Assembly: GCA_020852515.1 (NCBI GenBank)
Contig: JADZAS010000016.1
Coordinates: forward strand, 122,155-186,154
Direction: 5' to 3'
DNA from: Phycisphaerales bacterium
Lineage (GTDB): Bacteria > Planctomycetota > Phycisphaerae > Phycisphaerales > UBA5793
Length of the DNA stretch: 64,000 bases
Under the pieces are notes generated by a model. The model ran no database searches. It had not been told where the DNA came from and was given only the letters and a program-made list of their open reading frames with translations. Numbering within the stretch: the first letter of the stretch is position 1; every line of letters starts with the position of its first letter. Below, piece by piece: positions 42,801 to 51,261 of the stretch. The position numbers and the translations under genes were made by a program.

Positions 42801-45799
42801 ATCGCGTTCTTCTGCAGATTGACCAGCAGCGCGTCGACCATCGTCTCATCGACGTCAAAGTGCTGGGGCTCATAGGTCGGGTGCTTTTGCGAGAGCAGAT
42901 ACGCCGCGAGGTCGATCGCTTCCTGTTCGGTCAGGCGCAGACTGGGCATGCGCGTGTAGTCGGAGTAGTGCGACGGGTTGCGGACCCAGTCGTAGAGCCA
43001 GGCTCGCGCCTCGTCGGGCGTGCGGTCGTGGAGCAGTTTGGTCGCCACTCCCGAGAGTTCCGGAGCAAAGTTCGAATAGCGATCCGGCTGGTAGTGCATG
43101 AGGTACCAGTGCAGCCGGGTGTACTGTTCGGGCTTGATGCGCGGCGTCGGATTGCCCGAGCCATCGAGCGCGAAGAAGCCGACGTTGTCTTCGGAGGTCT
43201 CGACTCCGCTGTGGCCCTCGTTCGCCTGCGAATCTTCAGCGATGCGCTGGAGGGCGTCGTCGCGATCAAGTCCAAACCGCTCCTGCAGGTCGATGGCGAC
43301 CCATTCGAGACCAGTCTCATTCACGTTGCTGTGGCACGCAAGGCAGCCGACTTCCTTGAACAGCGTACGGCCGGCTTCGACGTCGCCGGCGATGTTGATG
43401 CCCTCGGCGTCGGCCGGCGGGAGGGCTTCTGGCTGATAGGCCGACTTGCCTGGGTCAGGAGGGGCGACGACGAGGTACTTCGCCATCGCCGCTACTTCGG
43501 CGCGCGTGCGGCGGATATCCAGCGGCGACGAATTGTTCTCCGTCATGAAGAAGTGCGGCATGCGCGTGTTGGGGCGAAACGCCTTGGGCGCCCACGTCCA
43601 CGACGCGATCATGTCTTCGCTCAGTTTGTCCTTCACGTGCACCAGACTCGGGCCCACCTGGCGCACGTCGGGCATGCCCGGCTGGTTCGGCAACGGGCTG
43701 CCCAGTGAATCGACGGCGTGGCAATTGACGCAACCCATTTCCGAGAACAGCAGGCGGCCGCTTGCCAGCACTGGCGCGGTGTCGGCAATCTCCATCTCCT
43801 GCGCGTGGCAGCGATTGCACGACGACTCGATGTAGCGCAGCGCGTGCATCGGCCGTTCCCAGTAGTGAAACGCAACCGGCTCCCAGCCATAGCGATCTTC
43901 CCAGAGGCGCTGCTGCTTGACGGCCCGCGACAGTTCACCCGTGCGCGGGTTGAGATACGCGGCAGATGTCACGTCATGCGCTTCGCTCGGGAAGCCGAAC
44001 GCATCGTCGTACTTCTCGTTGTCAGCGTACCAGTGATCGTCGTGGAACATCTCGGCGTGGGCATCGCCGGCCGCGTCGGAACCGTGTTCGGTTGACCCGT
44101 GCTCAGGAGCCGCGCCCTGCTCGCCCTCGGGGCTGAAGCCGGCGAGCACGACCTGCGGCTGGTCGTCGGCCGGCGCCGCCTGCACCGAGCGGCTCGCCGC
44201 AGATGACTCGCGGATGAGTTTCATGATCTCGCTGTCGGTGCCCTCTTCGCGCACGAGGAAATCGGCCACGAGCATACCGGTGCGCGCATCGACCCAGCGA
44301 TCTTCAGGAGTGTGGGCGGTGTGCACGAACTGCGTTTCTTCACCCGAGCCCTCGTGGCAACTCGTGCAGCCCATTGTGGCGATCGGATGCTTCGAATCCG
44401 GATCGGCAAAGAGATCCAGGCGCGGGTGGGCGAGGATGAGCCGGCTGGCGCTCAGGCGGTGGCGCCCGCGGGACGCGGCGCCCTCGTTGTACTGGTCCAC
44501 GAGCGCGTGGCGGTATTCGTCGAGGAAAGCGCGGCGATCCGGCTTGGACAGCGTCTGGTTGACGATGTCACCCAGCGCCAGGCGATACTCGATGAGCGGC
44601 GCGTACCACGTCTGCCAGTCAGCCGGCCACGCCGCAAGCAGCACCTTGCGAATCGCGCGCACATCGGCCATGCTGGTGACGCCGGTCTGGCCCGAGGGCG
44701 GCGTCCAGCCCGTGCGGATCGGACCCTGCGGCTCAGCCGCGTCGTAGAGCCCGGCAAAGACGGCGACGAGCGCTTCCTGCGCCGCGGCGAGGCGCTCCTG
44801 CGGCTCGCCGCTCTGCGACGGCAGATTCGCCACGGCCTGCTCCCAGAAGCCCAGCACCGCGGCGGGCTCGAGGTCGTACCGGACCAGATCGAGCGTGCGG
44901 CTTTCCTTGCCGCCGGGGAACTCCTCGCCAAGCGCCTGGAACTCGAGGAAGCGCAGGACGGCGTCCTCAGCGTACAGCGGATTGTCAATGGTCACATGGC
45001 AGGACATGCAGCGATCGAGCGTTGGCACCTGCGCGAGATTGACGTCGGTGAGGACGTTCTCGACCTTCTGCTGTCTGATCTTGATCGACGGGTTGAACGC
45101 GTCCAGAATCGGTTTGTCGCGCAGCCAGCCGCCGAGTGCTCCGGCGAGTCCGGGTTCAAGTTCTTCGAGATGGTCAGTGGCCTTCTCGAGATCCGCTCGG
45201 CGGTTCTTGATCTCGAGTTGAAGCGAAGTGATCTCGGTTTCCATCTCGCGGCGCCGGGCCTTCAGATCCTCGATCTGAGCAGTTGCGGCCTGCACCTCAT
45301 TTTCACCGCTGCGCTTCTCGGCCAGCAGCGCCTCGAGCTTCTCGCGCTCGCGCTCGAGCTGTGCGGCGTGTTCAGGCGTTCCGTGGTTCACCTGCACCAG
45401 CGTCTTGAGGCGCTCCACGAGTTGCTGCTGCGGCGCGATGTTGCCGTCGGTGAACAGCTGCAGCTGCTTGATGCGCTTGTCGCGGTCGTACTGGATGCGG
45501 TCGATCTCCTGACCGATGCGCTGGTACTCCGGGTCGGCCTCGAGTGCGCTCTTTGCGGCGCTGAGTTGCGATTCGAGGGCATCCACGTTGGCCATCTGCA
45601 CGCGCAGGTCCGCCACGGACTTGGTCCACCGCGTCATCTCGGTGTCCCAGCGGACCACTTCGACCTGCGGGGCGCGGTACTCGTTGGCCCAGTCCTGAAG
45701 CACCGCCGCGATGAAGCAGATCGCCAGCAGCAGCGACGAGACGGCAAAGATGACGTGGAGTTTGTTCTGGTCGCGGAACGTCTTGGTGGTCACAGGCAC
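39869..45799 (-). CDS. Giant membrane-anchored octahaem cytochrome c with C-terminal cupredoxin-like domain
   Basis: The 1976-residue product has one N-terminal transmembrane helix (about 15-34), a coiled coil (about 45-215) and then eight CxxCH haem c sites at residues 264, 478, 661, 690, 819, 1031, 1250 and 1489. After several haems come Met-ligand-like motifs of class I cytochrome c (NTRMPHF, YTRMPSL, LRMPRFF, IRMPSF, GTKMPSL). An acidic run of six DPYGG-like units lies at about 1523-1566 and an Ala/Pro/Glu-rich linker at about 1690-1770. The end (about 1790-1976) looks like a type 1 copper domain, with H1869 (AHNL), C1907, H1910 and M1913 (CSVHAWM), then a GLPPGQYEL carboxypeptidase-regulatory-like sandwich. 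It should be a periplasmic multi-centre electron carrier. It starts at GTG 45799 behind AGAGGAG. No oxidase or reductase subunit is adjacent. Confidence 0.88.
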   Translation of the reverse strand: MPVTTKTFRDQNKLHVIFAVSSLLLAICFIAAVLQDWANEYRAPQVEVVRWDTEMTRWTKSVADLRVQMANVDALESQLSAAKSALEADPEYQRIGQEIDRIQYDRDKRIKQLQLFTDGNIAPQQQLVERLKTLVQVNHGTPEHAAQLEREREKLEALLAEKRSGENEVQAATAQIEDLKARRREMETEITSLQLEIKNRRADLEKATDHLEELEPGLAGALGGWLRDKPILDAFNPSIKIRQQKVENVLTDVNLAQVPTLDRCMSCHVTIDNPLYAEDAVLRFLEFQALGEEFPGGKESRTLDLVRYDLEPAAVLGFWEQAVANLPSQSGEPQERLAAAQEALVAVFAGLYDAAEPQGPIRTGWTPPSGQTGVTSMADVRAIRKVLLAAWPADWQTWYAPLIEYRLALGDIVNQTLSKPDRRAFLDEYRHALVDQYNEGAASRGRHRLSASRLILAHPRLDLFADPDSKHPIATMGCTSCHEGSGEETQFVHTAHTPEDRWVDARTGMLVADFLVREEGTDSEIMKLIRESSAASRSVQAAPADDQPQVVLAGFSPEGEQGAAPEHGSTEHGSDAAGDAHAEMFHDDHWYADNEKYDDAFGFPSEAHDVTSAAYLNPRTGELSRAVKQQRLWEDRYGWEPVAFHYWERPMHALRYIESSCNRCHAQEMEIADTAPVLASGRLLFSEMGCVNCHAVDSLGSPLPNQPGMPDVRQVGPSLVHVKDKLSEDMIASWTWAPKAFRPNTRMPHFFMTENNSSPLDIRRTRAEVAAMAKYLVVAPPDPGKSAYQPEALPPADAEGINIAGDVEAGRTLFKEVGCLACHSNVNETGLEWVAIDLQERFGLDRDDALQRIAEDSQANEGHSGVETSEDNVGFFALDGSGNPTPRIKPEQYTRLHWYLMHYQPDRYSNFAPELSGVATKLLHDRTPDEARAWLYDWVRNPSHYSDYTRMPSLRLTEQEAIDLAAYLLSQKHPTYEPQHFDVDETMVDALLVNLQKNAISEGAAREKVAAMSLEEKQFDLGNRMIQHYGCFGCHQIPGFDSSLAVSANLSAYGRKDPHKLDFGYFEHIFDHQRPSTVDVWFVEREGLTEDAVKVHGDPDDPLLSERVLEWEHVENDRRGYLYAKLHNSRIFDRDKLTIEGEMTESGEIVYTSRNDRSLRLIEVDGRYLEVETREDSGLSADEVEIRSVGEPYLKLRMPRFFLRDSDITALVTYVTSLKTPLVRGNLQKTTDDMGMMRAKGRLMAESLNCVGCHDVHNNVPNIRQYYEVRRRDGSIDFQQTQENLPNAPPRIVGNGAKAQHDWFYSFLNNVEMLRPWLKIRMPSFDLQPQETQWLVEYFAGQTTMDARMIASHLKPVDAALFDEFEKQYNAAFEAARQAGNNGAKAGEIAKDAASKAVGRMLMPEQFDKTREQLIQTAREFGLYSESAYPTRHDPADEFAAKAGRIWYDLRFLRDTYNGVDYPFQAPPVDDMAPEEFALGEGIVTDLGCFACHRLGDWTKLEKIFDLQQAEMMGDFGGADEADPYAEEDPYGGAEEDPYGGAEEQDPYGGEEDAYGGDEQDPYGSSEAPVEKKPTIYDQISAPNLGISYERLQEDYIKQWLRKPQAIMPGTKMPSLFGADGRTSAFAGYPDTGPMSRERMELLYGATAEEQIDLITKWIMVAGSRHYTVGESALSGDSTAAPAVDLDEVLRQRREAAVAAGEAEPAAAGNGEVAAPGEGGEVGAPEEPKAEPEPKKIETKRLTPEEQTADREAAVTEVLSSPDAATGAVAGIALVEGPLPRPSRINVNADAFCAQANRGTPVYKEDIVRNGNGSLRDVVVFIRNAPAGAGNPLDGDKEIDQIGCVYTPHVVTVTTGKTLSMKNTDNTAHNLKFTSQNNGQFNEGQPVAGMVKDVEFANPEMQMHLGCSVHAWMQAYIYAFSHPYHATTGERGTFKIAGLPPGQYELVFHHPELGEQVQNITIEAGQAARADATFKR

Positions 45800-45913
45800 G
45801 AGGCGGCTCCTCTGGCGCTTCGCTTCAACTCATCAACCCGTAAGCCGCGCTGAGGGAATCCCACCCTGTTTTTGGAGCGAGCCCTGCCTGCGCGGACCGG
45901 AAGCCCGGCGGCA

Positions 45914-45942
45914 AGTATATTGAGTGGCTGGAATCGCTCCAA
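45914..45942 (-). promoter_or_regulatory. Candidate promoter for the octahaem cytochrome
   Basis: On the minus strand TTGGAG (45942-45937) is followed after 17 bases by TATACT (45919-45914), about 115 bases before the GTG start. The -10 matches the common form in this window. Confidence 0.4.
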
Positions 45943-46035
45943 AGAAGCGACCCGTGAAATCGTGAAAAAAAGTACGAATACGCGGCGCGTCGATTCCGGC
46001 CGCATCCGGACCCTTCCCCACCCCAGCGAGGCCTC

Positions 46036-46698
46036 ATGATCCAGACACCCCCGATGATCCTCTACCGCCCCTACGAGCCGCCCGGCGAGCCGCTCGCCGC
46101 CGCTCGCGCGTTTCTGGACACGATGAGCCGGCGGCGCTCCGTCCGCACTTTCAGTGATCGACCGGTGCCGCGGGAACTCGTCGAGACCCTCATCGCCGCG
46201 GCGGGAACGGCTCCCAGCGGCGCCAACAAGCAGCCCTGGCGCTTCGTCGCGGTGCAGGAGGCTTCGCTCAAACGGGAGATCCGCGTCGCCGCCGAGGCTG
46301 AGGAGCGCGAGTTCTACCAGCACCGGGCCAGCCGCCGCTGGCTGGAGGACCTGCACGCGCTGGGTACGGATGAACACAAGGAGTTCCTCGAGACGGCCCC
46401 TTGGCTCATCGCTGTCTTCAAACTGATGCACACCGATGAGGGCGGGCAGGTGTACTACGTCGATGAGTCCATCGGCATCGCGGTGGGCATGCTGCTCACA
46501 GCCGCACACCTGGCCGGGCTTTCCACGCTCACGCACACGCCCAGTCCGATGAAGTTTCTCAGCCGCATCCTCGGCCGGCCGGCGCATGAGCGACCATTCC
46601 TGCTCATCCCGCTCGGATACGCTGCGGAAGACTGCACTGTCCCCGATATTCAGCGCAAGCCGTTGTCAGCCATCATGGCGGTGGACCGGGTTCAGTAG
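46036..46698 (+). CDS. Nitroreductase-family flavoprotein
   Basis: The 220-residue product has the FMN-binding N-terminal motif SRRRSVRTFSDRPVP, then TAPSGANKQPWRFV, and the C-terminal PLGYAAEDCTVP. The family reduces nitro compounds, quinones or halogenated aromatics with NAD(P)H. The overall layout, including the insert around HKEFLETAPWLI, recalls the iodotyrosine-deiodinase-like subgroup, but substrate specificity cannot be decided. It is divergent from the cytochrome gene and is followed after about 110 bases by a glycosyltransferase with its own likely promoter. Confidence 0.85.
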   Translation: MIQTPPMILYRPYEPPGEPLAAARAFLDTMSRRRSVRTFSDRPVPRELVETLIAAAGTAPSGANKQPWRFVAVQEASLKREIRVAAEAEEREFYQHRASRRWLEDLHALGTDEHKEFLETAPWLIAVFKLMHTDEGGQVYYVDESIGIAVGMLLTAAHLAGLSTLTHTPSPMKFLSRILGRPAHERPFLLIPLGYAAEDCTVPDIQRKPLSAIMAVDRVQ

Positions 46699-46734
46699 TC
46701 CGCCGGACGCGTATCGCGCCGTAGTCCCAGCCGG

Positions 46735-46740
46735 TATGAT
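46735..46740 (+). promoter_or_regulatory. Candidate -10 element
   Basis: TATGAT lies about 70 bases before the GTG start of the glycosyltransferase at 46809. No -35 is evident. Confidence 0.25.
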
Positions 46741-46808
46741 GCTCTGCAGCGCGGCCGGCCGGTCGACTCACATGGCGCGCCCGGGCAACGGCGGCGAAGG
46801 GGGCGAGA

Positions 46809-48128
46809 GTGGCAGATCAGAACCTGCGGCTGAGCGAGCCCCGGCTGCGCGTCGGTTTCGTCTCACCGGTCGATCCATTCGATCCGGATGCCCTTTCGGG
46901 GATGCCGTTTCAGATGCGCCGGGCGCTCGAATGCCGCGGCCTGGAGGTCGTGTGCTGCAGCGCGCCGCCAGCGCGATCGAGAGCCCGCATGGTGCCCGCG
47001 CCGCTGGGGCAGCGCGCGCCGTGGGCGTTGCGGCTGGCGTGGCGCACCGCGCGCGGCCGCATCGACGGTGCTATGGAGCGGCTCCAATCACGCCGCCGCG
47101 AACGGGAGCGACTGCACGCCGCAGCGCATCGCGCCGCGCTGCTCTGCGAGCGCATCCGGGCCGTCGAGCCCGACGTGATCTTCGGCTGCTGCATCAGCAG
47201 CATGCTCTTCGGGCTCGAGACGGATGTGCCGATCGTGTACTTCAGCGACGCCACGGCTCGAATCATCAACGAGACCTATCCCGCATACATCCGGCGCGGC
47301 GCGGGCTACAAGCGAGTCTGCGATGCCTACGAACACGCCACGATGCAGCGCGTTCATCTGGCCGGCTTCGCCACGGAACTCGCGAGACAGTCTGCCATTC
47401 GCGACTACGGCCTCGACCACCGCCGGTCGCGCGTGGTTCCGATGGGCGCCAGCATCACGGCTGCACAGTTGCCTGCGTGGCGCCAAAATGACGCCCAGCC
47501 GCCGGTCCGCGGCGATCTGCAACTGTGCCTCGTCGCCTCCGATCCGGCGCGCAAGCGGGCCGACCTTGCGGTGGCGGTTGTGGAACGCCTGGCGCGTCGC
47601 GGCTGGAACGCGAGGCTCAATCACATCGGACAGATCAACGCGTCGCTGCGGCGCTCCCCGCTGGTCCGCTCCAGCGGGCCCCGGAGGCTGTCCTCGCCGC
47701 AGGACCGGGCGCGCATCGCCGAGACGATGGCGCGGAGTCACCTCATGATTCTGCCCTCGGTCGGCGAGGCGTTTGGAATCGCGCCGTGCGAAGCCTCGCA
47801 GTTTGGTCGGCCAAGCGTCGTCAGCGCGGCAGGCGGCCTGCGCGAGGTGGTTGTGGACGGTGAGACGGGGCTGGTGCTTCCGCTGAGCGCGGCGGCGGAG
47901 GAATACGCCGATGCCATCGAAGCCCTCGCGGACGATCCGCAGCGCTACCGCGCGATGTCGGCGGCCGCAATGTCACGGGCCCGCACACGGCTTAACTGGA
48001 GCGCCTGGGCCGCTGAGATGGCGCCGATGCTGGCTCACGCGGCGGCGGGCCGGGTGACCGGCCCCCGGGAGCGCAGGATCGCACCGGTCCTGGTGGAGCC
48101 TCGGAAGCCTGAACTGGCGCGATTCTAA
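46809..48128 (+). CDS. Glycosyltransferase, GT4 (GT-B fold)
   Basis: The 439-residue product is a GT-B glycosyltransferase. The C-terminal nucleotide-sugar site reads LPSVGEAFGIAPCEASQFG, then GGLREVVVDGETGLVLPL. The N-terminal half has the acceptor-side GMPFQMRRALECRGLEVV. It probably adds a sugar to a cell-surface glycan. It starts with GTG behind GAAGGGGGCGAG. It stands apart from the polysaccharide cluster at 56-60 kb and ends at its own terminator, so it is monocistronic. Confidence 0.85.
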   Translation: MADQNLRLSEPRLRVGFVSPVDPFDPDALSGMPFQMRRALECRGLEVVCCSAPPARSRARMVPAPLGQRAPWALRLAWRTARGRIDGAMERLQSRRRERERLHAAAHRAALLCERIRAVEPDVIFGCCISSMLFGLETDVPIVYFSDATARIINETYPAYIRRGAGYKRVCDAYEHATMQRVHLAGFATELARQSAIRDYGLDHRRSRVVPMGASITAAQLPAWRQNDAQPPVRGDLQLCLVASDPARKRADLAVAVVERLARRGWNARLNHIGQINASLRRSPLVRSSGPRRLSSPQDRARIAETMARSHLMILPSVGEAFGIAPCEASQFGRPSVVSAAGGLREVVVDGETGLVLPLSAAAEEYADAIEALADDPQRYRAMSAAAMSRARTRLNWSAWAAEMAPMLAHAAAGRVTGPRERRIAPVLVEPRKPELARF

Positions 48129-48587
48129 AAGTAATGACCCAAAAACGGAAGGAACCCGATCCGTGGCAAATCGGGCCCTCGTTCCGTACCGTCTTTATCC
48201 CCACCGCCCTGTTTGGCGATGCTCGTGGGTGACACCCCCAGACAGTGTCCCGTGCGGCGGGAACGGATTTTCGGCATCGGCACTGCGTGTGGCTGCCCTC
48301 AGGTGAAGGGGGATTACAGTGCCGGACTGCCGAAGACACATTCGCGGTCTCCCCCCCGCTGGTTCCCCACGGCTGACATTTTCTTTTGATTTCGCTTCCT
48401 ATCTGGCGCGGATTCTGCTTTGGACGCCCTCGGCGGGCCGATTCCGTGGTAAACTGGCGAGGACGGTTGGCCGGGCCAGCCGCGTCGGGGGTGACAATTC
48501 AACGGGCTTGACGGCTGGCCGCCCCCGGTCTCGGTCGCATTTAGCGACCGCGCAGCGCACCTCGCACTTCTCAGGAGGCTTCACTCC
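48129..48587. other. 459-bp gene-free stretch
   Basis: Apart from the terminator at 48145-48187, no gene is supported here. The region holds an AT-richer patch around 48375-48400 (CATTTTCTTTTGATTTCG), several short GC hairpins and a TAAACT at 48450. None of the small reading frames has a ribosome binding site. An unrecognised small RNA is possible, but no family signature was seen. Confidence 0.4.
48145..48187 (+). terminator. Terminator-like hairpin after the glycosyltransferase
   Basis: ACGGAA (48145-48150) and CCCGAT pair with ATCGGG and TTCCGT (48182-48187) with small internal bulges, 17 bases after the stop. A CTTTAT stretch follows. Confidence 0.5.
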
Positions 48588-49316
48588 ATGCGAGAGAAAC
48601 GCAATGCCCTGCTCGTCATTCTCATTTTTGCGTTCTTCGGGTGGGGCTTCTGGGCCTGGTTCATGGCCGCGCCAGAGACGCCGCAGCTCTTCTACCAGCG
48701 GGTCGCCTCGCTCGTGCTGTTCATCGCAACTGGAATGGCCCTCTTCTGGGCTCTGTGCTGTGAAGACAAACTCCCTGATGCGCTGGGCAAATACGCCGGC
48801 GGACTGTTTTACGAACAGGGTGGCCTGTGCTTCATACCCGTCATGCGTAAGGACGGCGAGCAGGCGTATATCCACATCTACTTTGCCAACCGCTATGAGA
48901 ACAACTGCAACGCCATCGTGCACCTGCGCCCGCCTCCCGATTCGATGCAGCACCGGCCCGACGCCTCCGACATCCACTTCTCGTTCTCCTGCCCGGGCGG
49001 CGGGGTGGGCGTGATTCAGCAGCCCGTGGCGGTTCACCCGCGGCTGCAGGGCTCGGTCGTCGACGTGCAACTCGCCGCGGCCGTGAACTACCCGCACAGC
49101 CAGGGCGACCGGCTGCGCTCGCAGAAGGGACTGCCCTGCGGCACGTTCCACGTGGACTGGGGTGAGAATTTCCGAACCGGTATGCACGAACTCTCGGGCG
49201 AGATCGAGTTACTGCATCCGGTCACGATTCACCTGCCGGTGCCGCGCAACGTGACCAACCGCATCCGACGGGGCCAGCAGTGGCGCCAGCAGATCTTTTC
49301 GAAGTACGAGAAGTAG
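48588..49316 (+). CDS. Hypothetical membrane protein
   Basis: The 242-residue product starts at ATG 48588 behind AGGAGG. It has two transmembrane helices at about 8-26 and 38-57, then a beta-rich soluble domain of about 180 residues with several prolines and scattered cysteines. The short loop between the helices suggests a hairpin with the soluble part on the cytoplasmic side, though the opposite orientation is possible. I do not recognise the family. The next gene is 61 bases downstream on the same strand, so they may be co-transcribed. Confidence 0.65.
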   Translation: MREKRNALLVILIFAFFGWGFWAWFMAAPETPQLFYQRVASLVLFIATGMALFWALCCEDKLPDALGKYAGGLFYEQGGLCFIPVMRKDGEQAYIHIYFANRYENNCNAIVHLRPPPDSMQHRPDASDIHFSFSCPGGGVGVIQQPVAVHPRLQGSVVDVQLAAAVNYPHSQGDRLRSQKGLPCGTFHVDWGENFRTGMHELSGEIELLHPVTIHLPVPRNVTNRIRRGQQWRQQIFSKYEK

Positions 49317-49377
49317 CCGCACTCGCCGCGCGGTCCGGCGACGAATCGGCGGGCCCGCACTTGCCAATCGCGCGCGG

Positions 49378-51177
49378 ATGGCCGACACTTTGCCCATGAA
49401 CAGGGATCACCGCTCCACGTGGCCCGGCCTGCGCCTGGCGCTTCTCTCGGCTGTGGCGATGATGGCTTCGTGCCGGCAATCTTCGCTGCCGCCGCTCGCC
49501 GACGACGCCGAGGTTGCGGAATCGACGCCGCAGCAGGGCGAGCCGCTGACGATCGCCGAACTCTCCCCACAGCGCGTGCCGAGCCGCACGATCGCGATCG
49601 ACGGCAAGTTCGACGACTGGGAGAATCTCAGCGCAGTGGCGGTGGGCAACTCGACCTACGAAGGAAGCCGGTACGTTCGGCTCGGGCGGATCTGGACCAC
49701 CTTCGATCGCCACTGGGTCTATTTCCGGATTGAACTGGGACGCGTCGTCAACGTGCAGGGACTCACCGGAACGCTCTCGCTGCAACTTGATGCAGACGGC
49801 AACCAGCTGACCGGCGACATCCGGACCGGAGGGAGCGGCGAAACGGGCATCGCGGGCATCGACTTTGAACTGAACTTCTCGCCGCGCGGCGTCAACGGAG
49901 ACTTCGGCGGCGTGGGAGCGGAAGTGATCGAAGCCGGTCTGCCCACGGCGCCGGTCAATCCCTACTGGCTCGGCGCTTCATTCGCGCCCACTTACGCCAG
50001 TGACGAAATCGAATTGCGATTGGCGCGCGGCGATCTGGTGCCCGGAGCCACAATTACGCCGCTGAGCGGATCGAGTTTCGCCGCCAGGCTGACGTTTACC
50101 GACGAAGTCGGGTCAATCGTCGATCGCACGCAGCCGTTCTCGATTGCGCTGCCGCCGCTTCCACGGGAGGAGTACGTGATCCCGGACGCCTCGCCCGATC
50201 AACCCGAGGCAAACCCGCCGGCGGGTGAGACGAGCGAACCCGCAGCGCCGGCCGAGCAGTTGGCTGCACCCGAAGCGGAGGCCAGCGCCGCCGCAGCCGA
50301 GCCGGAATCGGGCGAGGCGCTTGCTCCGGCTGCAGTCGGCCAGCATGTTGAGCCGCCGCCAGGGCGCATCGCCCGGAGCGCCCCAACGGATGTGCGGGCC
50401 CTGACCTGGAACGTGCTCAACGGCGCCATGTTCCGCAACCCCGAACCCTTCGTTCGCGTGGCGCGGGCCATCGATGCGGACATCATCTGCTTTCAGGAAC
50501 TCGGCGAGAACGCCGACGGCGGGCAACTCGAATCATGGCTGAATCAGCACCTGCCGACGAACTTTGGCTGGGAGGTGCGCGTTACGCCCGAGCAGGGCGT
50601 CGGAGTCGCCAGTCGGCTCAGCGCCGTGCCGGTTGACTCGCTCTCGGGCATGGCCGGGCCTGAGGCCCCGCACGTTCGAGCCGCGTCGCTGCTCGTCGCC
50701 GCTGCGGATCGGCGGGTGCTCGTCACGAGCGTACACCTGAAGTGCTGCGGCCGCGCGGGCGATTCGAGCGACCAGAAGCGCATCAGGGAAGCGGACGCGA
50801 TCCGTCGGCTGCTGCGCTCGGCGCAGTACGATCTGCAGCCGTCGGGGCTTCTGATCATGGGCGATCTCAACCTGGTCGGCTCCTACGAGCCGATGCAGAT
50901 CGTGACGTTCCAGAACGATCTGGACGCGACTGATCTGTTGATTGCCGAACCGTACGTGCGCGGCGACGCGACGAACACGACGTGGCGCGATCCGCAGCAG
51001 CCGTTCCTGCCTGCGCGTCTCGATTACGCGGTCATCTCCGATTCGGTCCTTCGCGTCACCCAGTCTTTTCTACTCGATACCGAGCGGCTCAGCGAAGTCG
51101 AACTGCAACGCCTCGGCCTGCACGCGGACGACTCGCGCGCTTCGGACCACCTGCCGCTCGTTGTTGATTTCCGCTGA
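49378..51177 (+). CDS. Lipoprotein with CBM9-like and endonuclease/exonuclease/phosphatase domains
   Basis: The 599-residue product has a lipoprotein signal ending SAVAMMASC. A beta-rich domain (about 65-255) opens with IAIDGKFDDWENL, the usual start of CBM9-like or DOMON-like domains. A Pro/Ala/Glu linker (about 265-330) leads to an endonuclease/exonuclease/phosphatase domain (about 338-599). The active-site motifs are LTWNVLNG, CFQELGE, SVHLKCC, MGDLNLVG and the final SDHLPLVVDF. It would cleave phosphodiesters, perhaps extracellular DNA, RNA or phospholipid head groups, at the cell surface. An ATG at 49396 is an alternative start; neither has a clear ribosome binding site. Confidence 0.82.
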   Translation: MADTLPMNRDHRSTWPGLRLALLSAVAMMASCRQSSLPPLADDAEVAESTPQQGEPLTIAELSPQRVPSRTIAIDGKFDDWENLSAVAVGNSTYEGSRYVRLGRIWTTFDRHWVYFRIELGRVVNVQGLTGTLSLQLDADGNQLTGDIRTGGSGETGIAGIDFELNFSPRGVNGDFGGVGAEVIEAGLPTAPVNPYWLGASFAPTYASDEIELRLARGDLVPGATITPLSGSSFAARLTFTDEVGSIVDRTQPFSIALPPLPREEYVIPDASPDQPEANPPAGETSEPAAPAEQLAAPEAEASAAAAEPESGEALAPAAVGQHVEPPPGRIARSAPTDVRALTWNVLNGAMFRNPEPFVRVARAIDADIICFQELGENADGGQLESWLNQHLPTNFGWEVRVTPEQGVGVASRLSAVPVDSLSGMAGPEAPHVRAASLLVAAADRRVLVTSVHLKCCGRAGDSSDQKRIREADAIRRLLRSAQYDLQPSGLLIMGDLNLVGSYEPMQIVTFQNDLDATDLLIAEPYVRGDATNTTWRDPQQPFLPARLDYAVISDSVLRVTQSFLLDTERLSEVELQRLGLHADDSRASDHLPLVVDFR

Positions 51178-51205
51178 ACGGCAGGCAATGCCGCGACGAA
51201 TGAAA

Positions 51206-51235
51206 AGACCGCCGGCCATTCACGGCCGGCGGTCT
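51206..51235. terminator. Bidirectional terminator, perfect 12-bp stem
   Basis: AGACCGCCGGCC (51206-51217) pairs perfectly with GGCCGGCGGTCT (51224-51235) around a six-base loop, between convergent genes. CTCCTTCTAT follows on the plus strand and TTTTCATT on the minus strand. Confidence 0.8.
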
Positions 51236-51261
51236 CTCCTTCTATCGACCTGCGTCGAAGA

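Noticed and set aside
40802..43708. A 968-codon open frame on the plus strand opposite the cytochrome gene
   Set aside because: It lies entirely antisense to a gene with eight correctly spaced haem motifs. Long antisense frames are common in G+C-rich DNA. The product shows no domain and no ribosome binding site.
48220..48390. A 57-codon open frame starting at an ATG in the gene-free stretch
   Set aside because: It has no ribosome binding site, no recognisable motif and a composition like random G+C-rich DNA.
48420..48455. TTGGAC and TAAACT as a promoter before the 48588 gene
   Set aside because: The spacing is 24 bases, too long for a sigma-70 promoter.
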